NCBI GenBank assembly: GCA_900544605.1
Contig: UQVP01000006.1
Coordinates: 1-49,812, forward strand
DNA length: 49,812 nucleotides
Direction: 5' to 3'
Source: an uncultured Mycoplasmatota bacterium
Lineage (GTDB): Bacteria; Bacillota_I; Bacilli_A; RF39; UBA660
Shown here: positions 49,716 through 49,812 of the stretch, piece by piece
Numbering within the stretch: position 1 is the stretch's first letter
Layout of the letters: every line of letters starts with the position of its first letter
Notes under the pieces: generated by a model
The model's input: the letters and a program-made list of their open reading frames with translations, nothing else
Databases searched by the model: none
Told to the model about the DNA's origin: nothing
Program-made: the position numbers and the translations under genes

Positions 49716-49812
49716 TAATACAGTAAAGGACAGTGGTAGTATGGTTAACATGACTTCAAATATTCTAGCAGAAATACCAACCTGGGGGGGGGTTATTTAA
49801 TCATACTATAAT
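49716..49812 (+). ncRNA. Structured leader RNA with G9 run, copy 2, cut by window end
   Basis: Same layout as copy 1: AGTAAAGGACAGTGGTAGTATGG, stem arms TAGTATGGTTAA (49737-49748) and TTAATCATACTA (49797-49808), AACC plus nine G between them. The middle part differs from copy 1, while the arms, the G-run and the flank are unchanged. The expected terminator and the following gene are outside the window; by analogy with copy 1 another prepilin-like gene may follow. Confidence 0.55.
49741..49800 (+). CDS. 19-residue leader peptide in the G9 element, copy 2
   Basis: Encodes MVNMTSNILAEIPTWGGVI, sharing LAE-x-PTWGGVI with copy 1; the stop falls in the right stem arm. Confidence 0.4.
   Translation: MVNMTSNILAEIPTWGGVI

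Noticed and set aside
1..49812. tRNA, rRNA, CRISPR array, IS element or transposase
   Set aside because: None found in any gap over 100 bases; repeats present are the prepilin 5' ends and the G9 element only.

Overview
The window is AT-rich, gene-dense chromosomal DNA from a low-GC member of the Firmicutes/Bacilli. Conserved Bacilli neighbourhoods are present: ireB-ruvX-yrzB-mltG-trmR...trhP1-trhP2-greA, two murE-type genes followed by mraY, an S-box in front of metK, and IreB. Peptidoglycan genes (murE x2, mraY, mltG, uppP, a VanY-type carboxypeptidase) rule out a wall-less mollicute. TGG is the tryptophan codon in every conserved gene and TGA acts as a stop, so the standard code applies. 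The combination (very low GC, small Bacilli core, dispersed prepilin-like genes with variable C-termini) resembles uncultured gut Bacilli of the RF39 type, but that placement is inference. No rRNA, tRNA, IS element or CRISPR array was seen.

Layout. 1-851: the 3' part of a prepilin-like gene with an unusual GC-rich tail. 0.97-7.6 kb: lepA and an HTH gene, a convergent Fic gene with a small partner ORF, then hemW, an HD hydrolase, an unknown gene, thyX and tmk. 7.6-12.7 kb: a RhuM-like gene, a leader element with a G9 run, a second prepilin-like gene, dgt, a small export protein and a KilA-N gene broken by TGA. 12.8-19.1 kb: the ireB-to-greA locus, interrupted by a third prepilin-like gene. 19.1-25.9 kb: an LRR/transglutaminase-like protein, an HD protein with an extra domain coupled to a short prepilin, two tandem MurE ligases and MraY. 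26-31.8 kb: a prepilin fused to phage-tail-like modules, then an operon of a degenerate pyruvate kinase and a GH31 protein lacking both catalytic aspartates. 31.9-36.6 kb: accessory genes, including a DinD/BRO-like gene, a membrane protein and a VanY-type enzyme. 36.8-49.7 kb: a fused ABC transporter, a 28-residue membrane peptide on the minus strand, a thioredoxin-like protein, tex, two lipoproteins, two YfhO-type membrane proteins, uppP and metK behind a SAM-I riboswitch. The window ends inside a second copy of the G9 leader element.

Three themes connect the genes. First, four promoters (thyX-tmk, KilA-N, DinD-like, the 28-residue peptide) carry a similar palindrome, roughly AACAWAYGTTTK, close to the Gram-positive LexA box; this suggests a local SOS regulon ending in a TisB/SidA-sized membrane peptide. 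Second, five prepilin-like genes share one N-terminus but carry different C-termini (a DGR-like patch, C-type-lectin-like domains, phage-tail modules), and two near-identical structured leaders, one of them directly upstream of a prepilin gene, look like a dedicated control element. Third, two neighbouring genes encode apparent pseudoenzymes of carbohydrate metabolism. Promoters are compact: the -10 hexamer often lies only 10-25 bases before the start codon, and several upstream TTG or GTG start candidates are really -35 or Shine-Dalgarno bases, so many starts given here are downstream of the longest ORF.
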